Positions 33,801 to 40,951 of a stretch of 43,852 nucleotides of DNA are shown one piece after another. Under the pieces are notes generated by a model. The model was not told the origin of the DNA and did no database searches. It was given only the letters and a program-made list of their open reading frames with translations. Each line of letters starts with the position of its first letter. Within the stretch, counting starts at the first letter, position 1. Source of the stretch: JAVBLV01 sp031553195 (lineage in GTDB: Bacteria; Bacteroidota; Bacteroidia; Bacteroidales; P3); assembly GCA_031553195.1 (NCBI GenBank), contig JAVBLV010000049.1, positions 1 to 43,852 on the forward strand. Direction: 5' to 3'. The translations under genes and the position numbers were made by a program.

Positions 33801-34220
33801 GAACCAAAACGTATCGGAAAAAGTATAGGCCAAAGCGCCGACAATCCCCGACCCGAAAATAATTATTTGTTGGTTTTTCGACAGTTCTTGCGATGATGAA
33901 CGAATTATGATTTTTTTCGCCAGACAGGTAATGGTCCAGAATAAAAACGCGATAGTTAGCGCCGAAGCCAAAGCAGACATGCTGTTAATCAGAACAGCAA
34001 CTTTAGAAACATGACCAAACGAAAAAAACGAAAAAAAGCGTCCTAACAGCTGGAATAGAGGAGCTCCCGGGGGATGTCCCACCTCCAACTTATAGGCTGT
34101 TGATATATATTCTCCGCAATCCCAAAAACTTACGGTTGGCTCGCAACATAACAAATATACTGTGGCGGCAATTCCGAAAAGAAGCCAACCCAGTAAAATA
34201 TTTATTTTTTTATAGCTCAT
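30876..34220 (-). CDS. DUF2723 membrane protein (protein-O-mannosyltransferase-like)
   Basis: A 1114-residue protein from ATG 34220; an in-frame TTG at 34244 would overlap lptE and is rejected. The N-terminus carries the DUF2723 motif SFWDCGEYISTAYKLEVGHP, typical of GT-C glycosyltransferases in which acidic residues after the first membrane helix are catalytic. About a dozen membrane segments follow up to residue ~650. A long extracytoplasmic C-terminal half ends in helical repeats that look TPR-like. It is found almost only in Bacteroidota and related phyla and is often near lptE. It may glycosylate exported proteins or lipids. The lptE stop is 17 bp upstream of the start. Confidence 0.83.
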   Translation of the reverse strand: MSYKKINILLGWLLFGIAATVYLLCCEPTVSFWDCGEYISTAYKLEVGHPPGAPLFQLLGRFFSFFSFGHVSKVAVLINSMSALASALTIAFLFWTITCLAKKIIIRSSSQELSKNQQIIIFGSGIVGALAYTFSDTFWFSAVEGEVYALSSLFTAITFWAILKWDECAEEKNSLRWIVLISYLIGLSIGIHLLNLLTIPALVFVYYFRKYKPSLKGIIATFFISVALLAVLLWGIMPYIVILSGEADKFFVNALSFPIGVGSIVYFSFLIGLIVLGIIVSHKKRKIVLNTTLLCFTFLLIGYSSFLMLVIRSNANTPINENRPDDAFGLSSYLAREQYGETPLAYGLYYNAPALSYKDGKPSYAKRYDVVSEGKPVASFFDRYEAELFILQSNDKSLTIKPLYAVAFDGKGSELVYLKEFYTFFPRMWNHDATYRSNYEIWGNIKGKPVEYNGYTFMKPTFTENLRFFVSYQLGHLYFRYLMWNFSGKFNDIQGRGDLQNGEWITGFPILDKHLVDSYKDIPDDLGKKGHNVYYMLPLLLGLIGFFYQLNKDPKNSIVVTLLFFFTGIAIVIYANQPAYQPRERDYAYAASFYAFAIWIGLGTLFLSEKALKLAKKKAAAIVAPLLCLSVPVLMAKENWDDHDRSGRTVALEMAVNCLESCAPNAVLFTNADNDTFPLWYAQEVEGIRTDVRVINLSLLNADWYIDACKRQMYDSKPVPFTLSKNKYICENREAILIRKAKDTINIKDVIDFINDDENYVIVDEESGKKMYFSPGNKFELEVNIPRVMKDGYIPAQYKGNIQSKIIWELESDFISKSQLMQLDLLAHFNWERPVYFVDTWPDAYLGLEDYFQNEGLAYRLVPVETIGEEEGNNIGYVNTDLMYRNMMQKFRWKNPARKNIYLDETATRIASTTRDAFVRLSDALIQENKKDSAERVLDKAFEVFPNDYLPYNYASFLLAKDYLKIKRPEKSIPVFEMLLHQSYRKLNYYFNLEKKHQSYLRGDIYKTFMILNEILEASREYKLKSIQSNGVDLYFSLAPEYLNFCNRELISYFSMPDSGEYLNDIAKMMQSVSFVMQKANDYERRELSAHSQKIMKFAIQKYNQTLDLLEESK

Positions 34221-34237
34221 AAATGCAGGGAAAGGGG

Positions 34238-34747
34238 TTACCAATTTGCTACCGATTTATTGAATATATCGTCTATCAATTCTTTGCATATTTGATTCAT
34301 GTAGCCTTCTTCCACGCTGGAAAAATTTTCTTGACTATTATAGTCTTTGTAGCGCGAAAATTTCTGATCAAAATTGGCTTTAGGATCTTTTTTATTGACA
34401 AACTTTACGCGTACTGTAATCGTAAACCGGTTACTGGCGGCTTGATCGTCTGCTTGTATTCCCACAGGAACAGTAGTATAATCCGTTATTTCACCCGAAA
34501 GGTCCAAATCGCCGTCATACTCGACAAGGGTCAACGGCGTTTGTCCCATAAAACGATTTCTCAAAGCGTCGGTAAATACCTGGCTCAATTGCGGTTGAAC
34601 AAGCCTTGCATTATTGGGGAACATCTGTATCGAAATTGTTTTGGCGTCGACAGGAATAGAAGCTCCCGTAAAAGAATACCCGCCTGTACACGAACACAAA
34701 GCAACCAAACAACCAACCATCCAGTGCAACTTACATCTAAAAATCAT
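34238..34747 (-). CDS. lptE: LptE-like LPS-assembly lipoprotein
   Basis: A 169-residue exported protein. The signal peptide ends in a lipobox-like LCSC, with C20 as the probable lipidated residue. Conserved features of Bacteroidota LptE follow: GYSFTGASIPVDAKTISI near the start, LSQVFTDALRNRFM, LVEYDGDLDLSGEITDY. In the outer membrane LptE plugs the LptD barrel that inserts LPS. It precedes the DUF2723 gene by 17 bp and probably shares its transcript. The family is weakly conserved; the lipobox and the SGEI/TDY region support it. Confidence 0.85.
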   Translation of the reverse strand: MIFRCKLHWMVGCLVALCSCTGGYSFTGASIPVDAKTISIQMFPNNARLVQPQLSQVFTDALRNRFMGQTPLTLVEYDGDLDLSGEITDYTTVPVGIQADDQAASNRFTITVRVKFVNKKDPKANFDQKFSRYKDYNSQENFSSVEEGYMNQICKELIDDIFNKSVANW

Positions 34748-34793
34748 ATAATAAACAACTTATACTATATTCATAGAATATCATGTCATGTTG

Positions 34794-34827
34794 CAAATGT
34801 ACAAAACATTATTGATTATAAGGCAAA
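34794..34827 (-). promoter_or_regulatory. Candidate lptE promoter (TTTG-N22-TACATTTG)
   Basis: The minus strand has TTTG (34827-34824), 22 bases, then TACATTTG (34801-34794), fitting the Bacteroidota pattern TTTG plus TAnnTTTG with 17-23 spacing. It lies about 47 bases before the lptE ATG and in the gap between repeat copy 2 and lptE. Confidence 0.4.
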
Positions 34828-34915
34828 AGCATTAATTATTCGAATATTGACGTATAGGAGGTTGCTTCAAAATTTTTCTCTTTCCGAAAACTCGTGAGAC
34901 AAATTCTTTATCGTA

Positions 34916-35068
34916 GTAACTGTTTTCAAATTTTTCTATGAAGTATTTTGAGTCTAAAATGCTTTTTTTTGTCGAAATTTTTACCAAATAGTTCTACTAT
35001 TCTTGAAAAGTCCCGCTTGTAAACGCGCTATTTTTATCTCTCAAAATCTTTTCCATAAAAATTTAGAC
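34916..35068 (-). repeat. Interspersed repeat copy 2 (~153 bp), overlapping the purC stop
   Basis: Second copy of the element at 30611-30764. It begins next to the last codon of purC (the stop lies at 35063-35065) and ends before the lptE promoter. Its ATG at 35056 opens the frame MEKILRDKNSAFTSGTFQE, ending at tandem stops at 34997, seven bases after the purC stop codon. The remaining part of this 315-bp gap (34748-34915) carries only the lptE promoter candidate. The two copies differ mostly in the middle (the bases encoding S/Y, A/F, T/S and near 34975). Whether the short frame is translated is unknown. Confidence 0.75.
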
Positions 35069-36019
35069 CGTTGCTTGATTTTCTTTCAACCATTGATCGA
35101 CATTTTTTTCAATTCGCTGCAAAACATTATCGGACTCTGCCTTTACGAATTTTTCCCCTACAATGTTTTCATATAATTCAATGTAACGTTCCGACACCTG
35201 GGTAACAAAATCTTCGGTCATTTCGGGAACTTTTTGTCCTTCTTTTCCCTGAAAACCGTTTTCCATCAGCCATTCACGCACAAACTCTTTCGAGAGTTGA
35301 CGTTGTTTCTCGCCTTTTTTCTGGCGATCTTCATAACCTTCCGCATAAAAATAACGGGAAGAATCGGGCGTGTGAATTTCGTCTATCAAATAAATCGTAT
35401 CATTTGCTTTCCCAAATTCATATTTGGTATCTACCAAAATCAATCCGCGTTTTGCCGCCATCTCAGAACCTCTTTGGAATAAAGCTAACGCATACTTTTC
35501 CAATTGTTCATAATCGTCTTTGCTCACTAAACCCAAGCGTATGATGTCTTCTCTTGAAATATCCTCGTCGTGCCCCACAGATTCTTTAGTGGTTGGAGTT
35601 ATAATAGGGTGCGGAAATTTATCATTCTCCTTCATTCCTTCGGGCAATTGCACGCCGCAAAGAATGCGTTTTCCTTCTTTGTATTCTCTCCATGCATGTC
35701 CCGATAAATACCCGCGAATAACCATTTCCACTTTAAATGGGACGCACAATTTCCCTATTGTAACCATTGGATCCGGCGTGGCAATTTTCCAGTTAGGAAT
35801 AATATCCGAGGTCGCATCCAGAAATTTGGCGGCAATCTGGTTAAGCGTTTGTCCTTTGTAAGGAATTCCTTTAGGCAATACAACATCAAAAGCGGAAATA
35901 CGGTCGGAAACTACCATCGCCAAGTATTTATCGTCGATATTGTAAACATCCCGGACTTTGCCTTCGTAAAGGGATTTTTGCCTAGGAAAAGAAAAATTAG
36001 TTTTAACTATTGCTTTCAT
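35063..36019 (-). CDS. purC: Phosphoribosylaminoimidazole-succinocarboxamide synthase (SAICAR synthetase)
   Basis: A 318-residue long-form PurC, as in Bacteroidota and Eukarya-like sequences (the Escherichia type is about 237). Core phrases are YEGKVRDVYNIDDKYLAMV, SDRISAFDVVLP, VEMVIRGYLSGHAWREY, and a substrate loop LIDEIHTPDSSRYFYAE. It joins aspartate to CAIR using ATP in purine synthesis. It stands alone between repeat copy 2 and the divergent gap to dnaN, so it is probably monocistronic. All expected motifs are present. Confidence 0.94.
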   Translation of the reverse strand: MKAIVKTNFSFPRQKSLYEGKVRDVYNIDDKYLAMVVSDRISAFDVVLPKGIPYKGQTLNQIAAKFLDATSDIIPNWKIATPDPMVTIGKLCVPFKVEMVIRGYLSGHAWREYKEGKRILCGVQLPEGMKENDKFPHPIITPTTKESVGHDEDISREDIIRLGLVSKDDYEQLEKYALALFQRGSEMAAKRGLILVDTKYEFGKANDTIYLIDEIHTPDSSRYFYAEGYEDRQKKGEKQRQLSKEFVREWLMENGFQGKEGQKVPEMTEDFVTQVSERYIELYENIVGEKFVKAESDNVLQRIEKNVDQWLKENQATV

Positions 36020-36381
36020 TTTAATATTCAGATTTTAAGTTAGAAATATCGTTCCTTTATGTTTCTTTATTGCTAAAAATGCCCAATTTTCTAAAATTCA
36101 ACAAGATAAAAATTCTTCAAACTATGTAATATAAGGCAAAGATACGGATTTTTGCAAGGCATTTATTAATGATTATAATGAGCTACAAATACAAACCTCA
36201 ACGATTCCAGGCAATAGAAAATGGTTTGAAATAATTCTCAATCGGAATAGTTTGATCGTTTATTGCATGGGAGGCTTTTTTCAACAAATTGTTGATATTT
36301 TCTTTTCCCCTTTCATAATTTGAATTGAGTTTTGAAGTAATTTTGATTCTTTGTTTGAACGATCACAAAATACAAGTAATT
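36020..36381. other. Divergent intergenic region between purC and dnaN
   Basis: No gene was seen in these 362 bases. The minus strand has TATCTTTG at 36144-36137, about 118 bases before purC. The plus strand has TTTG (36319-36322) and TAATTTTG (36338-36345) with a 15-base spacer, shorter than usual, 37 bases before dnaN. No dnaA boxes or repeats typical of an origin were recognised. Confidence 0.35.
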
Positions 36382-37524
36382 ATGAGATTTATTATCAATA
36401 GCGCTACCCTTGCTAAATATTTACAATCCATTTCCGGCGTATTAACGCCTAACAACACGCTTTCGGTTCTGGATAGTTTTTTATTCCAATTGGAAGAAAA
36501 TAGTTTGAATATCACGGCTTCTGATTTGGAAACCACAATTGTGGTAAAAATTGAATTAGAAAACGCCAGTATTAATGATGGTATAAACCAGGTGGCTATT
36601 CCTGCAAAAATGTTGTTGGATATCCTCAAAACTTTTTCCGATATTCCTCTTACTTTTAATGTAAACGGGGAAAACTTCGGCGTAGAAATTTCATCGGGAG
36701 AAGGTAAATATAAACTTGCGGGTAAAGATCCCCAATCGTACCCTTTAATTCCATCCAAACAAGATACTAAAGAGGCTATGTTTTCATCCTCGTCTTTGGT
36801 AAATGCCATTTCGAAGACCATTTTTGCCGCATGCAACGATGAATTGCGTCCGCAAATGTCCGGAATTTTTTGCGAATTAACGCCCGAATACACTACTTTC
36901 GTGGCTACAGATGCGCATAAACTCGTTCGTTATCGTTGCCTCGAAACCAAGGTTGATGAAACAAGCAGTTTTATTCTGCCTAAAAAACCGTTGAATTTGT
37001 TGAAAAACATCCTTACCTCTCGAAAAGAAGTGGCAGACGTTGTTATGGAGTACAATAACATCAATGTTTTCTTTAATTTTGAGAATTTCAACATTGCTTG
37101 TCGTTTGATCGACGCTAAATATCCGAATTATGAGGTTGCCATTCCAAAAGAAAATCCTAATAAATTAATCGTCGACAGAGAGTCTTTTCTCAATACAATC
37201 AGGCGGGTAGGAATTTTTGCCAATCAATCTACACACCAAGTGCGTATAGGCGCTCAAGGTTCCGAAATTATGATCAACGCCGAAGATGTGGAATTTTCCA
37301 ACGAAGCAACAGAACGACTTGCATGCAATTATGAAGGCGAACCTATGGAAATCGGATTTAACGGGAAATTTTTGGTTGAAATGCTTAGCAACATCGATAC
37401 TGAGCAAGCGCTTATCGAAATGTCTCAACCCAATCGCGCTGGAATTATTTTGCCTATGGAAACCGAGCCGCAACAACATGAAGATATTTTAATGCTTGTA
37501 ATGCCTGTCATGTTGGCAAATTAA
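36382..37524 (+). CDS. dnaN: DNA polymerase III beta subunit (sliding clamp)
   Basis: A 380-residue clamp of normal length from ATG 36382 (MRFIINSATLAKYLQSISGV). An in-frame TTG 57 bases upstream is rejected because the added residues are not clamp-like. The three clamp domains run in order, with KLAGKDPQSYPLIP, FVATDAHKLVRY and the C-terminal ILMLVMPVMLAN typical of the family. It tethers the replicative polymerase to DNA. It is the only complete gene on the plus strand and is not next to dnaA, which is common in Bacteroidota. A strong terminator follows. Confidence 0.95.
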   Translation: MRFIINSATLAKYLQSISGVLTPNNTLSVLDSFLFQLEENSLNITASDLETTIVVKIELENASINDGINQVAIPAKMLLDILKTFSDIPLTFNVNGENFGVEISSGEGKYKLAGKDPQSYPLIPSKQDTKEAMFSSSSLVNAISKTIFAACNDELRPQMSGIFCELTPEYTTFVATDAHKLVRYRCLETKVDETSSFILPKKPLNLLKNILTSRKEVADVVMEYNNINVFFNFENFNIACRLIDAKYPNYEVAIPKENPNKLIVDRESFLNTIRRVGIFANQSTHQVRIGAQGSEIMINAEDVEFSNEATERLACNYEGEPMEIGFNGKFLVEMLSNIDTEQALIEMSQPNRAGIILPMETEPQQHEDILMLVMPVMLAN

Positions 37525-37566
37525 AATAATTGAAAGTAAAGTATCAATAACTTAAGTCTAAAATTC

Positions 37567-37600
37567 AAGAGTCCTTGGGAAAATTTTCCCAAGGACTCTT
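37567..37600. terminator. Perfect 34-base palindromic terminator between convergent dnaN and YdcF-type gene
   Basis: AAGAGTCCTTGGGAAAA (37567-37583) is followed directly by its exact reverse complement (37584-37600), then TTCTT. The gap is between dnaN (plus) and the YdcF/SanA gene (minus), so it can end transcription from both sides. Confidence 0.8.
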
Positions 37601-37673
37601 TTCTTATAAAGCTTTCAAAAGACTAATCTGTTAATAGCATAATTCATACTTCCCTATAGAATCGGAGGCTTCT

Positions 37674-38414
37674 CTAAATCCAATTTTTCAACTTATAATA
37701 GAATAAGGCTGCATATTCGCGGAAACAATCTATTTCAAGTTTTAAGTAATTCCAAAAAGTATATCGTAAACTTGTGCTTTCCACAGAAGGGACATATTTA
37801 TTTCCGCCTAATTTTTCCTTTTTAAAAGACAAATCAAAATCAATAACGGCTTCAAATGTAGCTTTTCCCCTAACAGAGGCAAAACCGGTTTTATTAAAAC
37901 ATTTAATGGCCCTTGTCAGGTGTTCGGGAGAAGTAACGACCAATAAACTTCTATTTATCAATTCCGGTCTCTGTTCTTTTAAATGAAGTAATTGCAAATA
38001 AGTATTTGTTCCCCGATCGATAAATGTAATTTTGTTGGAATCAACTCCTTTTGATATCAGTTCGCGCTGCATTAATGTATGGCATAACGAATCTTCTGGG
38101 TGCAGAACAATTACATCTGCATGAAATTTATTTGCAAATTCGGCAGTATAGAATAAACGCATCAAATTATCTTTCGAAGGCATTCCCGCCCCGCCTAACA
38201 TAATAATATAATCGGGAGAGAATGCTTGTTCCGATTCGTTGGGATCGGTTCCCAATGAATAATGCATGTAAAAAGGAACGGGAGTGAGCGCCAGCAAAAG
38301 CAATATTAAAAAAAGACATCCCATCGAAACGGATATGATTTTTAATATCTTGAGAACGTTGCTTTTTAATTGTTTCTTTTTCATTCTTCCATTTTCAAGA
38401 TAAGGCAAGCGCAT
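37674..38414 (-). CDS. YdcF/SanA-like DUF218 membrane-anchored protein
   Basis: A 246-residue protein (or 236 residues if the second ATG at 38384 is used). It has a basic N-terminus, one transmembrane helix (about residues 24-50) and a DUF218 domain outside the membrane: DYIIMLGGAGMPSKDNLMRL, VDSNKITFIDRGTNTYLQL, SLLVVTSPEHLTRAIKCF. These match the YdcF/SanA/ElyC fold, which acts in envelope integrity or undecaprenyl-phosphate handling in enterobacteria. No enzymatic activity can be claimed. It converges on dnaN. Confidence 0.75.
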   Translation of the reverse strand: MRLPYLENGRMKKKQLKSNVLKILKIISVSMGCLFLILLLLALTPVPFYMHYSLGTDPNESEQAFSPDYIIMLGGAGMPSKDNLMRLFYTAEFANKFHADVIVLHPEDSLCHTLMQRELISKGVDSNKITFIDRGTNTYLQLLHLKEQRPELINRSLLVVTSPEHLTRAIKCFNKTGFASVRGKATFEAVIDFDLSFKKEKLGGNKYVPSVESTSLRYTFWNYLKLEIDCFREYAALFYYKLKNWI

Positions 38415-38578
38415 CTAATTATCTTGCAAATTAATAATCTCTCTAAATCAGACATCTGCAAGATAACATCTGTAACTTTACTGTAAAGAATACTTAAAAT
38501 TGCAATAGCAAAAACACATGACTACCAACATCAAACATTTTGCATACCGGTAAATTTTAAGATGCGTTTACCTGAATC

Positions 38579-39010
38579 TTAAACGCCTGTATGTCCAAAC
38601 CCACCGGAACCTCTATGGGTTTCTTCCAATACGTCGACTTGCACCCATTCGGCTTTTTCGTGTGTAGCAATAACCATTTGAGCAATTCGTTCCCCATCGT
38701 TAATAACAAATTCCTGATCGGAGAGATTAATCAAAATAACGCCTATTTCACCCCTGTAATCGGCATCTATGGTTCCTGGGGAGTTCAACACCGTTATTCC
38801 CTTTTTCAAGGCTAATCCGCTACGGGGACGCACCTGAGCCTCATAACCCGACGGCAGTTCAATAAATAATCCTGTTTTGACCAAAACGCGCGCCATTGGC
38901 TTTAAGACAATCGGCTCCTGCAAAAATGCGCGCAAATCCATTCCCGCCGCATCCGAGGTTTCATAACTTGGCAAAGGGTGATGAGAAGTATTAACGATTT
39001 TTACCTTCAT
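38579..39010 (-). CDS. dut: Deoxyuridine 5'-triphosphate nucleotidohydrolase
   Basis: A 143-residue homotrimeric dUTPase. All five motifs are intact: DAAGMDLRA, RPRSGLALKKG, GTIDADYRGEIGVILIN, GERIAQMVI and RGSGGFGHTGV. The start is the ATG at 39010, two bases after the clpP stop. A TTG at 39016 overlapping that stop is less likely. The gene is coupled to clpP by this junction. Confidence 0.96.
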   Translation of the reverse strand: MKVKIVNTSHHPLPSYETSDAAGMDLRAFLQEPIVLKPMARVLVKTGLFIELPSGYEAQVRPRSGLALKKGITVLNSPGTIDADYRGEIGVILINLSDQEFVINDGERIAQMVIATHEKAEWVQVDVLEETHRGSGGFGHTGV

Positions 39011-39012
39011 TT

Positions 39013-39699
39013 TCAATTATTTTTTACCGATCTGCTTAATACTTCGTCTATCATTCCATATGCTTTGGATTCTTCGGCCGTCATCCAGTAATCGCGGTCT
39101 GCATCTTGCCAAATTTTTTCGTAGGTTTGGCCTGAATGCTCTGAAATGATGGTGTATAATTCTTTTTTCAATTTCATAATTTCCCGGGCCGTAATTTCGA
39201 TATCAGAAGCTTGCCCTTCAGCGCCGCCCATCGGTTGATGAATAAGCGCCCGGGAATGTTTTAAGGCCGTGCGTTTCCCATGGCTTCCCGCGCAAAGCAA
39301 TACCGCAGCCATAGATGCGGCTATTCCCGTACAAATAGTCGCCACATCGGGATTAATGTATTGCATGGTATCGTAAATCCCTAAACCGGCATACACGGAA
39401 CCTCCCGGCGAGTTAATATAAATCTGAATGTCTTTGGAGGAATCGGCAGATTCTAAAAATAATAATTGAGCTTGAATAACATTAGCGACAGTATCATCGA
39501 TAGGAACGCCTAAAAAAATGATTCGATCCATCATCAATCTGGAAAAAACATCCATTTGAGCTACATTCAATTGGCGTTCTTCGATAATAGTCGGATTAAG
39601 GTATGACTGCACTTTTGATTGATAATTGACAAACTGGTCAAAAGCGACGCTTGATATTCCCCGATGTTTTATTGCATATTTTCTAAATTCATTTTGCAT
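39013..39699 (-). CDS. clpP: ATP-dependent Clp protease proteolytic subunit
   Basis: A 228-residue serine protease subunit that forms the tetradecameric ClpP barrel. The catalytic triad is Ser129 (TGIAASMAA), His154 (ALIHQPMGG) and Asp203 (DRDYWMTAEE). PGGSVYAGLGIYD is the handle region. The N-terminal ~30 residues are an extension compared with ClpP of Escherichia, usual in Bacteroidota. It is followed by dut. No clpX is adjacent in the window. Confidence 0.95.
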   Translation of the reverse strand: MQNEFRKYAIKHRGISSVAFDQFVNYQSKVQSYLNPTIIEERQLNVAQMDVFSRLMMDRIIFLGVPIDDTVANVIQAQLLFLESADSSKDIQIYINSPGGSVYAGLGIYDTMQYINPDVATICTGIAASMAAVLLCAGSHGKRTALKHSRALIHQPMGGAEGQASDIEITAREIMKLKKELYTIISEHSGQTYEKIWQDADRDYWMTAEESKAYGMIDEVLSRSVKNN

Positions 39700-39786
39700 A
39701 ATTGTTGATTTTAAATGTAAATATATATTCTTGATCTATGGGATAAAGCATTTCATTTACTTAAACTTTTCCCAAAACAGGACACG

Positions 39787-39794
39787 CAAAGTTA
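39787..39794 (-). promoter_or_regulatory. TAACTTTG -7-like box upstream of clpP
   Basis: The minus strand reads TAACTTTG, matching TAnnTTTG, about 88 bases before the clpP ATG. A TTTG lies 15 bases further upstream (39813-39810), slightly too close for the typical spacing. It is the only good match in the 175-base gap. Confidence 0.3.
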
Positions 39795-39874
39795 CAATTT
39801 TTGGATTTACAAAATAATAATTATCATTAAAAATCCTTTAAAGGAAGGCGAACAATGTTTTTAAATTATTTCAT

Positions 39875-40828
39875 CTAAATTCCTAAAACATAGTGTTGAA
39901 TAAAGCGGATTAGTTCAATGATCAAAGCAATACCCATATGAATAATTACGCCTCCCCAAATATGGCGGGTTTGATACGCCAATGCGCCTAAAAAGAAGCC
40001 TCCGAAGGCGGCAGATATTGTTTCTAAGACAGGTTTGCCAAAATGCAAGGCAACATAAACCATTACCATTGGCAATACTGCCGACCTGCCGATGACGGAA
40101 CCCATTCCGATAACCAACGCTCCCCTAAAAAAAAGTTCCACCATTACAAAGTCGCTCATGTAAGCCGTTTCGAAAATGAGGGTGTTCAACCAGGCCGGAT
40201 TGCCGAATAAGCCATCAAATAACCATGGTTTTCCAATGGGATAGTAGGACAGAAAGTCCGGCGTAAAGGAAACGGCAATCAAGATCGGCAGAATAATGAC
40301 ATACAACCATAAATAAGCTTTTACGTGATGATTTCCCTTGCATAAACCGTACAAGCCTTTCACTTTTTTGTCGACAAAAACCCGTAATAACACTAACATG
40401 GGCAATACAAATATCACATTGCTCAGTCTCCACATGGCTTTGTAAATAAACGTTTTCTCGGCATCTGAAAAAGCGTTTAACTCTAAATTCTCCCGCCAAG
40501 AAAAAATGTCCGAAAGGCCGAGTATTGACATAAGAAGAAGGCCTTTCAGATAAAAATGAAGTTTTGAAATTTCTGTATATTTCCCCTGGATAATTAAAGT
40601 TGGAATAGCAATTAAAAAATATAATATCGAAAACGTCAAAATATTATTTATGATAGAATTTGATGTGGGGAAATGTCCTTTTGCAATATCATAACCTATA
40701 CCTGTCGTGTAAATAAATAATATTGAGAAGACTATGACGATAGCCGTGTAAATATAAGCCGCCCATTTAAAATCTTGATATAAAAAAGCAAGAAAATCTC
40801 GAAACAGGCGCTTCAATTCTTTTAACAT
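39875..40828 (-). CDS. CPBP-family intramembrane protease
   Basis: A 317-residue polytopic protein from ATG 40828 (AGGA nearby upstream); an earlier ATG at 40882 is possible. About eight membrane segments are seen. The motif regions are MVELFFRGAL (motif 1, normally EExxxR), VALHFGKP (motif 2, FxxxH type) and VIIHMGIALII (motif 3). The first glutamate of motif 1 is a valine; the second glutamate and the arginine remain. The conserved subgroup of CPBP proteins may tolerate this, or activity may be altered. It is upstream of clpP, but a 175-base gap separates them. Confidence 0.75.
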   Translation of the reverse strand: MLKELKRLFRDFLAFLYQDFKWAAYIYTAIVIVFSILFIYTTGIGYDIAKGHFPTSNSIINNILTFSILYFLIAIPTLIIQGKYTEISKLHFYLKGLLLMSILGLSDIFSWRENLELNAFSDAEKTFIYKAMWRLSNVIFVLPMLVLLRVFVDKKVKGLYGLCKGNHHVKAYLWLYVIILPILIAVSFTPDFLSYYPIGKPWLFDGLFGNPAWLNTLIFETAYMSDFVMVELFFRGALVIGMGSVIGRSAVLPMVMVYVALHFGKPVLETISAAFGGFFLGALAYQTRHIWGGVIIHMGIALIIELIRFIQHYVLGI

Positions 40829-40951
40829 AATAATCCTATCCGTTTTATAAAAACCCAATGCTTTTTGAAGATCGGCCTCCATAAGCAATAAACGTAATTT
40901 GAAGTAAATAGGAATTCATGAGATTCTTACTATGATTATGGTTTTTTGCAA

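Noticed and set aside
36325..36381. Upstream TTG start for dnaN, and similar TTG starts at 29684, 34244, 39016 and 40888
   Set aside because: In each case an in-frame ATG gives the family-typical N-terminus and the added residues are unlike the family or overlap the neighbouring gene.
36020..36381. Replication origin next to dnaN
   Set aside because: No dnaA gene and no recognisable DnaA-box cluster; dnaN is commonly separate from the origin in Bacteroidota.
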